From Campylobacteraceae bacterium (GTDB taxonomy: Bacteria; Campylobacterota; Campylobacteria; Campylobacterales; Sulfurovaceae), in assembly GCA_027065385.1 (NCBI GenBank), contig JAMOOP010000108.1, forward strand, positions 28,628 through 92,627: a stretch of 64,000 bases of DNA, read 5' to 3'. The position numbers and the translations under genes are program-made. Under the pieces are notes generated by a model that did no database searches, was not told where the DNA came from, and worked only from the letters and a program-made list of their open reading frames with translations. Below, in pieces: positions 53,028 to 63,873 of this stretch (the first letter of the stretch is position 1; each line of letters begins with the position of its first letter).

Positions 53028-53104
53028 TGGTAGTAAGAGGGGGACTCGAACCCCCGACCTCCGGCTTATGAGACCAGCGCTCTAACCAGCTGAGCTACCT
53101 TACC
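53028..53104 (-). tRNA. tRNA-Met (anticodon CAT), CCA encoded
   Basis: Reverse complement GGTAAGGTAGCTCAGCTGGTTAGAGCGCTGGTCTCATAAGCCGGAGGTCGGGGGTTCGAGTCCCCCTCTTACTACCA folds as cloverleaf. Confidence 0.95.
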
Positions 53105-53306
53105 ACTTGTTTTGAAGAGATGGAATTTTATCTAAAAATTACTTATATGTCAATAGTTTTTTTATTTTTTTTAGGTTAATTTTATTATTAAAAATAGTTT
53201 AGCTTAATAGACTAAAGTTTATTGAATTTTTTTATATATACTATTGACTTTTTAGAAAAAATATACTAATATTCTCAAAAAATTATAAACTATAAGGAGA
53301 AACCAA

Positions 53307-55210
<1,904 letters not shown>

Positions 55211-55226
55211 ATCATTTTCCCCTTAT

Positions 55227-55254
55227 GGTGTAGAGTTCTTTCTACACCTTTTTC
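55227..55254 (+). terminator. Rho-independent terminator after groEL
   Basis: GGTGTAGA GTTCTT TCTACACC TTTTTC. Confidence 0.85.
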
Positions 55255-55356
55255 TTAAATTAAACTTTATATATATCTTTATCTTTTTTTAAAAACCTAT
55301 ATTAACTTATTATATTAATATGATATAATATATAAAAAATAAGGTGACAATAAGAT

Positions 55357-57024
55357 ATGCAAAAAAAGATAATTGAAATTTCAAACAAATATAACCTAGC
55401 AACTATCAAAGAAAATATTGAAGCTTTAGATAAAAATTTAGATTTAAAAATAGGATTTTTAGGAGAGTTTAGTTCTGGAAAATCTACTTTAATTAATGCC
55501 CTACTAGATAAAAAAGTTCTTCCATCTATGGATAAACCTACAAGTAAAAGTGTTATTGAACTTATCTCTAAAGATAATTTAAAAGAGTTAGAGTTTTATG
55601 AGTTAAAAGATGAGAGAAAAGAGAAAATATCAGCTACTAGATTTTCAGAAATTGCACTAACAAGTAGCGACTCTAAAGCTATGGTTTATGTTCCATCAAA
55701 TGACTTTTTTCAAGATGGTTATATGATGATAGACACCCCTGGTATATCATCTTTAGATAATAGTGATATAGATATTACTTATGGCTATTTGCCTTTTTTG
55801 GATTGTGCTATTATCTGTAACCATATTCAAAAAGGGAGTCTTACTCAATCTATTATTAATTTTATTTTAAAAGATGAGATACGACCTATTATTAATAATC
55901 TACTATTTGTAATTACAAACTCATATACTAAAGCACCAAAATCTCAAATAAAGATAAGAAAAAAGATTATCTCTCAACTATCTGCTCTGAATGAAAAATA
56001 CTCTTTAGGTATGAATGATATAGCCTCTAAAGTTGTTAATGTTTCAGCACTTGAAGCTATGGAAGGGAAAGGTGGTTTTACTCTTGATGCTTTAAAGAAC
56101 AGTTTTAATCAAAATTTTATTAGAAAAAAGGTCACTCTTCAAGAGCAGAAAAAGGCTAAAGAGATAGATAAGATTACAAATCAACTTTTAAATACACTAC
56201 TATATAAAAAGAAAAGTAGTAGTTTAGATTTATCTACTCTAAAAGAGAAAGAGGAAACACTCAACAATGAAATATTAGCCTTAGAGCAAAAAAGAGCTAA
56301 AATTCTTAAATCACTTCAAACCATTGATAGTAAAATTGGAGATAGAATATATACTATTTTTAATAAAAATCTTCCTAAAATAAAAACACTTAAAAATGAA
56401 GATGAGGCTTCTATTTTTATGGAGCAGTTACAAGAGACTATAGGTAGGGAGGTATCTAATATTATATCTTTACACTTTAAAGAGCTTTCTAGTTCGAGTG
56501 ATAATATTATAGAGTTTAGAGAGTTAGAGAGCATTATCTATAATCTATTAGAACAGATAAATATGGGAAAAGATATTGGAATGGTTATCTTAATTGAAAT
56601 CTTAACTCTTGGAACTGCTGGAATTGGTGGCTTTTTTGGGTTCTTTTTAAGAAGTGCCTCTAATATGATAATGAAGCAAGAGGGAAATAGTCACCTAAAA
56701 AATACAGCAGAATTTATTAGTAAAGTTAACCCTTTAGAGAGAGTTGGAGGTATGATTAGTGCTAAAGTTATAGAGAGTCAAATTATGCCTAAGTTAGAGG
56801 AGTTATCAAAAGAGATTGCTATTGATATAAAAGAGGAGTTGGGTGTAAAGGTGGAGAGTGAAGTTTTTGTACCATTAGAAGAGAAACTCTATTTAAATCA
56901 AAAGATGCTCAATCAACTATATAAAGAAAAATCTGATAAACTAGAAGAGTTTACAATTTTTAATAAAGAGATAGATAATGACATTTTAGAGTTACAATCT
57001 ATCAAAAGAGTATACGATGTCTAG
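55357..57024 (+). CDS. Dynamin-like GTPase 1 (with hydrophobic membrane segment)
   Basis: G1 GEFSSGKSTLINALL, G2 PTSKS, G3 DTPGISS; GMVILIEILTLGTAGIGGFFGFFL; long coiled coils. Confidence 0.85.
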   Translation: MQKKIIEISNKYNLATIKENIEALDKNLDLKIGFLGEFSSGKSTLINALLDKKVLPSMDKPTSKSVIELISKDNLKELEFYELKDERKEKISATRFSEIALTSSDSKAMVYVPSNDFFQDGYMMIDTPGISSLDNSDIDITYGYLPFLDCAIICNHIQKGSLTQSIINFILKDEIRPIINNLLFVITNSYTKAPKSQIKIRKKIISQLSALNEKYSLGMNDIASKVVNVSALEAMEGKGGFTLDALKNSFNQNFIRKKVTLQEQKKAKEIDKITNQLLNTLLYKKKSSSLDLSTLKEKEETLNNEILALEQKRAKILKSLQTIDSKIGDRIYTIFNKNLPKIKTLKNEDEASIFMEQLQETIGREVSNIISLHFKELSSSSDNIIEFRELESIIYNLLEQINMGKDIGMVILIEILTLGTAGIGGFFGFFLRSASNMIMKQEGNSHLKNTAEFISKVNPLERVGGMISAKVIESQIMPKLEELSKEIAIDIKEELGVKVESEVFVPLEEKLYLNQKMLNQLYKEKSDKLEEFTIFNKEIDNDILELQSIKRVYDV

Positions 57025-58252
57025 TTTTTTTAAAGAGATAGGTGATAAAGTTAAACAGATTTTTACGAAACAGGAGAGACTCTATTTTTCAAATAGTACA
57101 GATATTAATAACTTCTCTGAAACTATGATTAGAGACTTAACCTCTTTTAAAGCTATTAAAGAGTTTTTATCAGAAAATAGTGTATCTTATAGAGAGGTAG
57201 AAAATTTAGAGTATAATGCATTTAATCTACTTATTAATCAAATTGAATTAGAAAAAGGCAATAGTAAAGTAGAGGTTGGAGTAATTGGTAGTTTTAGTAG
57301 TGGAAAATCAACCTTTATTAACTCTCTTTTTGGAAAACCTATCTGTCCTATGGCTGTTAGACCTACTACATCATCTATTACTAAATTCTACTATGGTTAT
57401 AATGAGAAGATAACTATGAATAGTATAGAGATTACCAAAGAAGAGTACTCTAATTACGCTCAACATAAGACAAAAGATACCGAAAATTCAGAGACACACT
57501 ATATAGAGTATGCTTATCCATTTGATAAACTAAATTCGATTATACTATATGATACACCTGGGTTTAATAATAATCTAAATTTTAATGATACTAAAGTAAC
57601 TATGAAAACACTAGAGTCTGTTGATGTTATATTCTTTATTGTAGATATATCTAAAGGTTCAATAGATATGAGTTCTATTGATAGACTTAAAAAACTAAAA
57701 GATAAAAGAATGTACTGTATTTTAAATAAATCAGACCTAAAATCATCACAAGCAATAGAGAAAATAAAAGATGAAATAGTATCTAAAAAAATATTTTTAG
57801 AGGTTGTTGAGTATTCAGCATCAAAGGTTTTAGAGTTTGGAGAGGTAAACTATTTAAGAGACTATTTTCAAGATATTGAAAAAGAGTTAATTTCTCAAGA
57901 AATAGATTTTAGTAGTACAATAAGAGGCGTTTTAAGTGAAAAGAGAAGTAGATTAAAGAGTAAACTAGAGTACAATTTATATATTGATGATAATGAGTTT
58001 ACTATTGATGAGTTCTATATTAAAGCAAAAGAGCAAAAAAGTAGAGTAGAAAAGATGTTAAATAGATTATCAGAGAGTAAACAGTTTACACTTAAACATA
58101 AATTAAAGAAAGATATATATAACTACCATAAAAAGACTCTTTCTATTTTAGAAGATTTAAAATCTACACAAGATAGCATAAATATAAAAAAACTAAAAGA
58201 AGAGTTAGAGAACTTTATAAAAGAGAAAAAAGAAGATGTTACAAGAGTATAA
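57017..58252 (+). CDS. Dynamin-like GTPase 2
   Basis: G1 GSFSSGKSTFINSLFG, RPTTSSITK, DTPGFNN, NKSD; overlaps gene 1 by 8 nt. Confidence 0.85.
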   Translation: MSSFFKEIGDKVKQIFTKQERLYFSNSTDINNFSETMIRDLTSFKAIKEFLSENSVSYREVENLEYNAFNLLINQIELEKGNSKVEVGVIGSFSSGKSTFINSLFGKPICPMAVRPTTSSITKFYYGYNEKITMNSIEITKEEYSNYAQHKTKDTENSETHYIEYAYPFDKLNSIILYDTPGFNNNLNFNDTKVTMKTLESVDVIFFIVDISKGSIDMSSIDRLKKLKDKRMYCILNKSDLKSSQAIEKIKDEIVSKKIFLEVVEYSASKVLEFGEVNYLRDYFQDIEKELISQEIDFSSTIRGVLSEKRSRLKSKLEYNLYIDDNEFTIDEFYIKAKEQKSRVEKMLNRLSESKQFTLKHKLKKDIYNYHKKTLSILEDLKSTQDSINIKKLKEELENFIKEKKEDVTRV

Positions 58253-60185
58253 AAATGAGAAAGATAGAATAGTAAATAGATACAATAGACTTTTAGATTT
58301 ATCCAATATTTTCCCAAGAGATATTAGAGTAGAAGATATAATAAATAAAAAAAAACAACTAGAAGATGAACACTTTTTTGTAAGCTTTACAGGACAGATA
58401 AAAGCAGGAAAATCAACACTTATAAACGCTTTACTATTTGGTGATGAGGTCATTCCAGCCGATGATACACCTCATACTGCTAAAATTACTATTATTAAAT
58501 ATGGAGATAAGCCAAAAATAGAGGCTACTTTTTACAATAAAAAAGAGTGGAAATCTCTTCAAGCAAACAGTAATTTCTATAATGAGTATCTAAAAGCTGA
58601 TGTAGAAAAGGCTATTAAAGATGGTATATTTATTGATGAGATTATATTTGCTAATGCTAAAGTTCAAAAAGATAATAGTTTAGATAATTTAAAAGAGTAT
58701 GTAGCAAGAGATGGGAAATATACACCTTTTATTAATTTTGTTACACTCTACTATCCAAATAGTATTTTAAAAGATATAACTATTGTTGACACACCTGGTA
58801 CAAATGACCCAAATAAGCTAAGAGATAGAGTAGCTAAAGAGTGGATACATAAAACCAATGCCAATATATATATAACCTATGCCAATCAAGCAATGGATAA
58901 GGTAGATACAGAGTTTATAGATAAATTTTTACTATCTGTTCCAAAAGAGCAAAAATTAACTGTAATTAATAAAATAGATAGTGTAAATGATACAGACGGA
59001 TTAGAAGAGTATATTGAAGAGCTTTTAGCCAATGAGTCTCTTAGACGAAGAGAGATAATAAGTAGTAGAGATGGTTTAGTTTTGGTTAGTGGGCTTGGTG
59101 CATTAATTGATAAGATGCTTATAAAAGAGATACCTCTAAATGAAGATTTAAGTTACTATGCAGAACAGCTTGAAGATAAAGGATTTTTAGAGCCTGAAAA
59201 CCATAAACTATCAACGCTAGAGAAGATGATAGAGAAAAAACTTATAGAAAATAAGGGAAAAAATATTTTAGATACTCACTCTAAATTTATAGACTCTATT
59301 TTTGAAAAAAAGGTTCAGGAGTTAAAGCAAGAGTTAAAAACTAAAAGAAGTAGCTTATCAGACCTATTTAAAAGTAAATCTCAATTAGAAAAAACTAAAA
59401 ATAGTATTATTAAAATAATAGATTTTCTATCATTAGAAGAGAAAAAGATAGATAAAAACCTTAATAATTTAGTTCATAAAAGCATGGACGATTTTTATGC
59501 TATAGAGATTAATCAAAATAAAATAAGTATATCTAATATAAAAAAAGAGATAGAAAAAATTAGAAATATCTCAAACTATAAAAATGAGATACTTTGGATA
59601 GTAAAACAGAGTTTAGATAGTAATTTTGATAATTTAAGAGAAAATCTTAAAGTTATAACCGATAATTTAACAAACCATATAGAAGAGGATATAAATAGAC
59701 TTCAAGAGGATTTAACTAAAATGGATAGAGATATATCTATAAACCTCACATATCAAGCATTTACTATCTATTCACTTAAACTAACTTCAGGAGTTAGAGA
59801 GTTAGCAGAAACACAATTTAAAAAGAAAAACATTAATAAAATTATAAAAGAGAATACCAATATACTGCAACAGATATTTAATACTAAAGGTGCAATGGAA
59901 AAAATAAACTCAAAAATTATGAGTGAAATTCAAGCATTTTTTGAACAGAGTTCTAAAAATATGCAGACTCAATTTGAAAAGATACTAAATCAATATATTA
60001 GTGAAAATATCCTAAAAGAGATAACAGGTGAATTTACTAAAATTATGGAGAGAAAAAAGAGAGAGATAGAGAGCTTTATTAAAAATGAGAAAAATAAAGA
60101 GAGCTTAATAAAAACTGCAAAAGTGGATATTCTACTACTTGAAAAAGAGTTAAAATCTATAGAAAATATTAAACAGAGCTTTTAA
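58236..60185 (+). CDS. Dynamin-like GTPase 3
   Basis: G1 GQIKAGKSTLINALLFG, DTPGTNDP, NKIDS; overlaps gene 2 by 17 nt; long coiled-coil C-terminus. Confidence 0.85.
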   Translation: MLQEYKNEKDRIVNRYNRLLDLSNIFPRDIRVEDIINKKKQLEDEHFFVSFTGQIKAGKSTLINALLFGDEVIPADDTPHTAKITIIKYGDKPKIEATFYNKKEWKSLQANSNFYNEYLKADVEKAIKDGIFIDEIIFANAKVQKDNSLDNLKEYVARDGKYTPFINFVTLYYPNSILKDITIVDTPGTNDPNKLRDRVAKEWIHKTNANIYITYANQAMDKVDTEFIDKFLLSVPKEQKLTVINKIDSVNDTDGLEEYIEELLANESLRRREIISSRDGLVLVSGLGALIDKMLIKEIPLNEDLSYYAEQLEDKGFLEPENHKLSTLEKMIEKKLIENKGKNILDTHSKFIDSIFEKKVQELKQELKTKRSSLSDLFKSKSQLEKTKNSIIKIIDFLSLEEKKIDKNLNNLVHKSMDDFYAIEINQNKISISNIKKEIEKIRNISNYKNEILWIVKQSLDSNFDNLRENLKVITDNLTNHIEEDINRLQEDLTKMDRDISINLTYQAFTIYSLKLTSGVRELAETQFKKKNINKIIKENTNILQQIFNTKGAMEKINSKIMSEIQAFFEQSSKNMQTQFEKILNQYISENILKEITGEFTKIMERKKREIESFIKNEKNKESLIKTAKVDILLLEKELKSIENIKQSF

Positions 60186-60192
60186 TAGCTCT

Positions 60193-61083
60193 TTATTTTA
60201 ATCTCTTTATCTCATTAACACTTAATCCTGTTTTGAGTGAAATGGTCTCAATATCCAAAATATCAAGTAGATTTTTAGCTATGTCTATCTTTTCCTCTTT
60301 TTTACCTTTCTCTATTCCTTTTTTTATCCCCTTTTTTATTCCTCTTTTCTCACCCTTAATTTCTGCTGTATAAAATAATGACTCTTTATATCTTTTATTC
60401 TCTTCTCGTCTCTCATATTTGGCTCTTTCTGTCTCATCTAATTTTAGCACTCTTAGAACCTCTTTTGCTTTATCTAATCCTTTTGCTTTAAAGTTTGTTT
60501 TTATCTCTTCATTTTTTAGAAAATATATCCACTCATCTAAACTATTTTTTGCAATATCATTAAATTGATTTACTCTTAAGATATAGTATTGAGGATATAT
60601 CTCGCTAATACTATTTATATGAAATCTCTCTTGTTGGTCATCTGATGGGATTAATTTATCTTTATTATGCAGACCTATAAATTCTGTTTTTCCGTAATAT
60701 ACATAATCATCACCTTGACCTATTTCAAAATAGACAATATTTACAGAATAAACCTTTTTAACTTTTGTATAACCTTTTCCTTTAGATATATATTCGGTAA
60801 TAAGTTTTGAAGTACCATAGAGTATTCTTTGAAAATAGTCAATCTCATCATTATATTGAACTTCTATTAAAATAAGTTCTCCATTTTCATTTTTAGCTAA
60901 TAAATCAACTCTATTAAACTTATCATCTCTAGTCTCTTGGTTAGCTTCACTCTCTAAAATTTCTTCAATTTTTACATTAAATTTTAAAAGCTCTGTTAAA
61001 AACCCTTCTAAAATTCCAAAGTTCGCCTTTTGTCTTAGGATTTTTTTCATTGCCCAATCAAAACTTACTAATTTTCGTGACAT
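60193..61083 (-). CDS. Rpn-family recombination-promoting nuclease / PD-(D/E)XK nuclease family transposase
   Basis: FDWAMKKILRQKANFGILEGFLTELL...DKFNRVDLLAKNENGELILIEVQYNDEIDYFQRILYGTSKLITEYISKG; EVQ core; C-terminal KG-rich helix. Confidence 0.88.
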   Translation of the reverse strand: MSRKLVSFDWAMKKILRQKANFGILEGFLTELLKFNVKIEEILESEANQETRDDKFNRVDLLAKNENGELILIEVQYNDEIDYFQRILYGTSKLITEYISKGKGYTKVKKVYSVNIVYFEIGQGDDYVYYGKTEFIGLHNKDKLIPSDDQQERFHINSISEIYPQYYILRVNQFNDIAKNSLDEWIYFLKNEEIKTNFKAKGLDKAKEVLRVLKLDETERAKYERREENKRYKESLFYTAEIKGEKRGIKKGIKKGIEKGKKEEKIDIAKNLLDILDIETISLKTGLSVNEIKRLK

Positions 61084-61175
61084 TTTTTATCCTTTTTTGG
61101 GAGGATTATAACATAAATATTACACCAAATATTTTTACTTCCATTTTGTAAAATTAAATTATTATTAGTAGAGTT

Positions 61176-63212
61176 ATTTCAAATCCCATAGGGACAAAGT
61201 TCAAATTACAAATCCAAACAAGCAATATATTGATTTTAGTAGTTTCAAATCCCATAGGGACAAAGTTCAAATTTAATTATAGGGAATTTATCAGATGATG
61301 CACAATTATGTTTCAAATCCCATAGGGACAAAGTTCAAATACCCATAATGAACCTCCTGCATCAATCACATTGATGTTTCAAATCCCATAGGGACAAAGT
61401 TCAAATGGACTCCTTGAGGAAGAGAAAGAGGAAGAGGAGAACAGTTTCAAATCCCATAGGGACAAAGTTCAAATTTACTAAATTAGATGATTTATTTTTA
61501 GCTAAAGATTGTTTCAAATCCCATAGGGACAAAGTTCAAATTATATCGATGACCCTAAAGACGATTATAATACTAGTTTCAAATCCCATAGGGACAAAGT
61601 TCAAATATATGAAGCAAGAAGTCGGAGGGAAAATTATTAAGTTTCAAATCCCATAGGGACAAAGTTCAAATTTTTATACAGGATGATGACCTTACAAAGC
61701 TAGAGTTTCAAATCCCATAGGGACAAAGTTCAAATGAACTTGAAAATGACGCTGATGACATAGAAAAGGAAGTGTTTCAAATCCCATAGGGACAAAGTTC
61801 AAATTTACTATCCAATATGGGCGATTGTTGTAATTGTGAAGTTTCAAATCCCATAGGGACAAAGTTCAAATTTACTATCCAATATGGGCGATTGTTGTAA
61901 TTGTGAAGTTTCAAATCCCATAGGGACAAAGTTCAAATAAAATAATATTACTGTTCAAGAAATATACAAGTAGGTTTCAAATCCCATAGGGACAAAGTTC
62001 AAATAATTATCTCCACATTATTATGTTGTATCTTCTTACAGTTTCAAATCCCATAGGGACAAAGTTCAAATAGACGATGAGGTTAAGAGGTTACAAGCAG
62101 AACTATCGTTTCAAATCCCATAGGGACAAAGTTCAAATAACAACCCTTAAAACTCAAAGGGGTAAAGTCATGTTTCAAATCCCATAGGGACAAAGTTCAA
62201 ATAGTAACAGGGAAAGTAAATGTATTAGATGTAATGTCGTTTCAAATCCCATAGGGACAAAGTTCAAATCGGTATAGCTCAAACTATCTAATCTTTCAAA
62301 ATCGTTTCAAATCCCATAGGGACAAAGTTCAAATAGATATGAAAAATAAAAAAAACACTAAAGGAATTTGCATGTTTCAAATCCCATAGGGACAAAGTTC
62401 AAATCTTGGCGGTAACATACTATACCTTTATAGGTATATTGTTTCAAATCCCATAGGGACAAAGTTCAAATGTTGGTCTAGGAGCTGATAGGGCTTTAGA
62501 GACGATGTTTCAAATCCCATAGGGACAAAGTTCAAATGTAAGCATAAAGATTTTGACCAGCTGATAGGATTGTTTCAAATCCCATAGGGACAAAGTTCAA
62601 ATGGTCAAACTATCAGGTATAGGTTCAGGTTTCAACAAAGTTTCAAATCCCATAGGGACAAAGTTCAAATTTACTATAGATGAGATACGCCCCACCTGCA
62701 ATAGCAGGTTTCAAATCCCATAGGGACAAAGTTCAAATCTGTATTCCCTACGGCATACTGTTTTCCTATTCCAGCGTTTCAAATCCCATAGGGACAAAGT
62801 TCAAATATCCCTTTTGCTACATCTAAGGCTGTTCTTTTTTTTGGTTTCAAATCCCATAGGGACAAAGTTCAAATGAGGTCTGAACGAGCCTCTAAGTCAT
62901 CTACTCTCAGTTTCAAATCCCATAGGGACAAAGTTCAAATTTCTCTTTTACCATCAATAGTAAGATTTGCTTTTCGGTTTCAAATCCCATAGGGACAAAG
63001 TTCAAATATTTCCAGGTTGGGAAAATCTTAAGATGAAAGAGTGGTGTTTCAAATCCCATAGGGACAAAGTTCAAATAGAGTTCGAAATTTAAAAAAGAAG
63101 GGGAAACTGCCGGTTTCAAATCCCATAGGGACAAAGTTCAAATATAAGTCTGTTTTTTCACTAAAAATAGAAACAACTCCAGTTTCAAATCCCATAGGGA
63201 CAAAGTTCAAAT
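61176..63212 (-). CRISPR. CRISPR array, 31 repeats / 30 spacers; + strand repeat GTTTCAAATCCCATAGGGACAAAGTTCAAAT (31 nt), spacers roughly 34-38 nt
   Basis: Repeat starts read by eye at 61176 (first base A instead of G), 61242, 61310, 61376, 61444, 61511 ... 63113, 63182. Reverse complement ATTTGAACTTTGTCCCTATGGGATTTGAAAC ends in the GAAAC-type 3' tag usual for I/III-type crRNA repeats, and the degenerate repeat is at the low-coordinate end, so minus-strand transcription with the leader at the right is favoured. Confidence 0.97.
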
Positions 63213-63540
63213 AGCAACCAAATTGCTATTTTTCGGACTCTTTTTCTTATTTGAACGAAATAATTATACTTTTATTTAGCTTAAATTAACAAGTGCTAAA
63301 TTTAAAAAGACCGAAAAATAGGTGTTTTAGAAAACTTAAACTAAGCTTTGAAAGACCTCTATATATATATTAATGATACCCCTCAAAAAATAGTACCAAT
63401 AATATATTATTAAAAATAGTAAATTACTATAAAAGAGATTTATAAAATCTCTTTTTATAATAAATTATATTAACAATAGACACACAAAATAAAACAAAAA
63501 ATAACATATAACATTATTAAATTTTTTCCAAATTTTATTT
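63213..63540 (-). promoter_or_regulatory. Putative CRISPR leader (AT-rich)
   Basis: Non-coding AT-rich DNA beside the non-degenerate end of the array; contains inverted repeat CTATTTTTCGG (63226-63236) / CCGAAAAATAG (63311-63321). Confidence 0.5.
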
Positions 63541-63576
63541 TTTTTTAAGCAAGTTTGTTATATGATAGTGAAATAA

Positions 63577-63744
63577 AAAGTCAGATAGAAGAAGTGAAGC
63601 CCTCAGGACCTGAAAAACCAACAAACTTCACTTCTAAAAGAGATTTTACTAACTTTTATATTAAAATCTACTTTAATCTATCTGATTTTCTCAAGAGATG
63701 TTGGTATCTGGACTCTTGAAAATTAAATTACAATTTTCAAGGAG
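63577..63744 (+). ncRNA. Structured RNA element / candidate translational switch upstream of the 63751 ORF
   Basis: P1 63577-63589/63677-63689 (13 bp), P2 63590-63599/63626-63635 (10 bp), P3 63641-63648/63662-63669 (8 bp); P4 63691-63697/63713-63719 competes with P5 63713-63724/63732-63744, which masks SD AAGGAG. Confidence 0.5.
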
Positions 63745-63750
63745 TCTATT

Positions 63751-63873
63751 ATGTCTGCAATGCCACAAAGAACACGAGTTTTAATTAAAGATTTACTTTT
63801 TCAAGAAAAATATAAATTAACCAATACCCAAATTGATATTATGTCATATATATTTAATTCTCAAACTTGGGCT
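63751..63873 (+). pseudogene. 5' fragment of an unknown gene, apparently interrupted by an IS200/IS605-like element
   Basis: AAGGAGTCTATT ATG; MSAMPQRTRVLIKDLLFQEKYKLTNTQIDIMSYIFNSQTWA then reads into the IS-like hairpin. Confidence 0.5.

Noticed and set aside
53028-53104. tRNA-Met as attachment site of an integrated island carrying the dynamin/Rpn/CRISPR block
   Set aside because: groESL lies between, no integrase is seen, and no direct repeat of the tRNA 3' end was spotted downstream.
61405-61656. ORFs inside the CRISPR array (61405..61656 and 62913..63134)
   Set aside because: They translate the repeat unit (SNPIGTKF / FELCPYGI) and are artefacts of the array.
63213-63540. tracrRNA / type II or V interpretation of the array
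   Set aside because: Only an 8-nt anti-repeat match (ATTTGAAC) is seen, far too short for a tracr anti-repeat; no cas9/cas12 visible.
63577-63750. Classical retron msr-msd
   Set aside because: No reverse transcriptase in the window and no long msd-type hairpin; the SD-masking hairpins fit a translational switch better. Not excluded, because the downstream gene is truncated.
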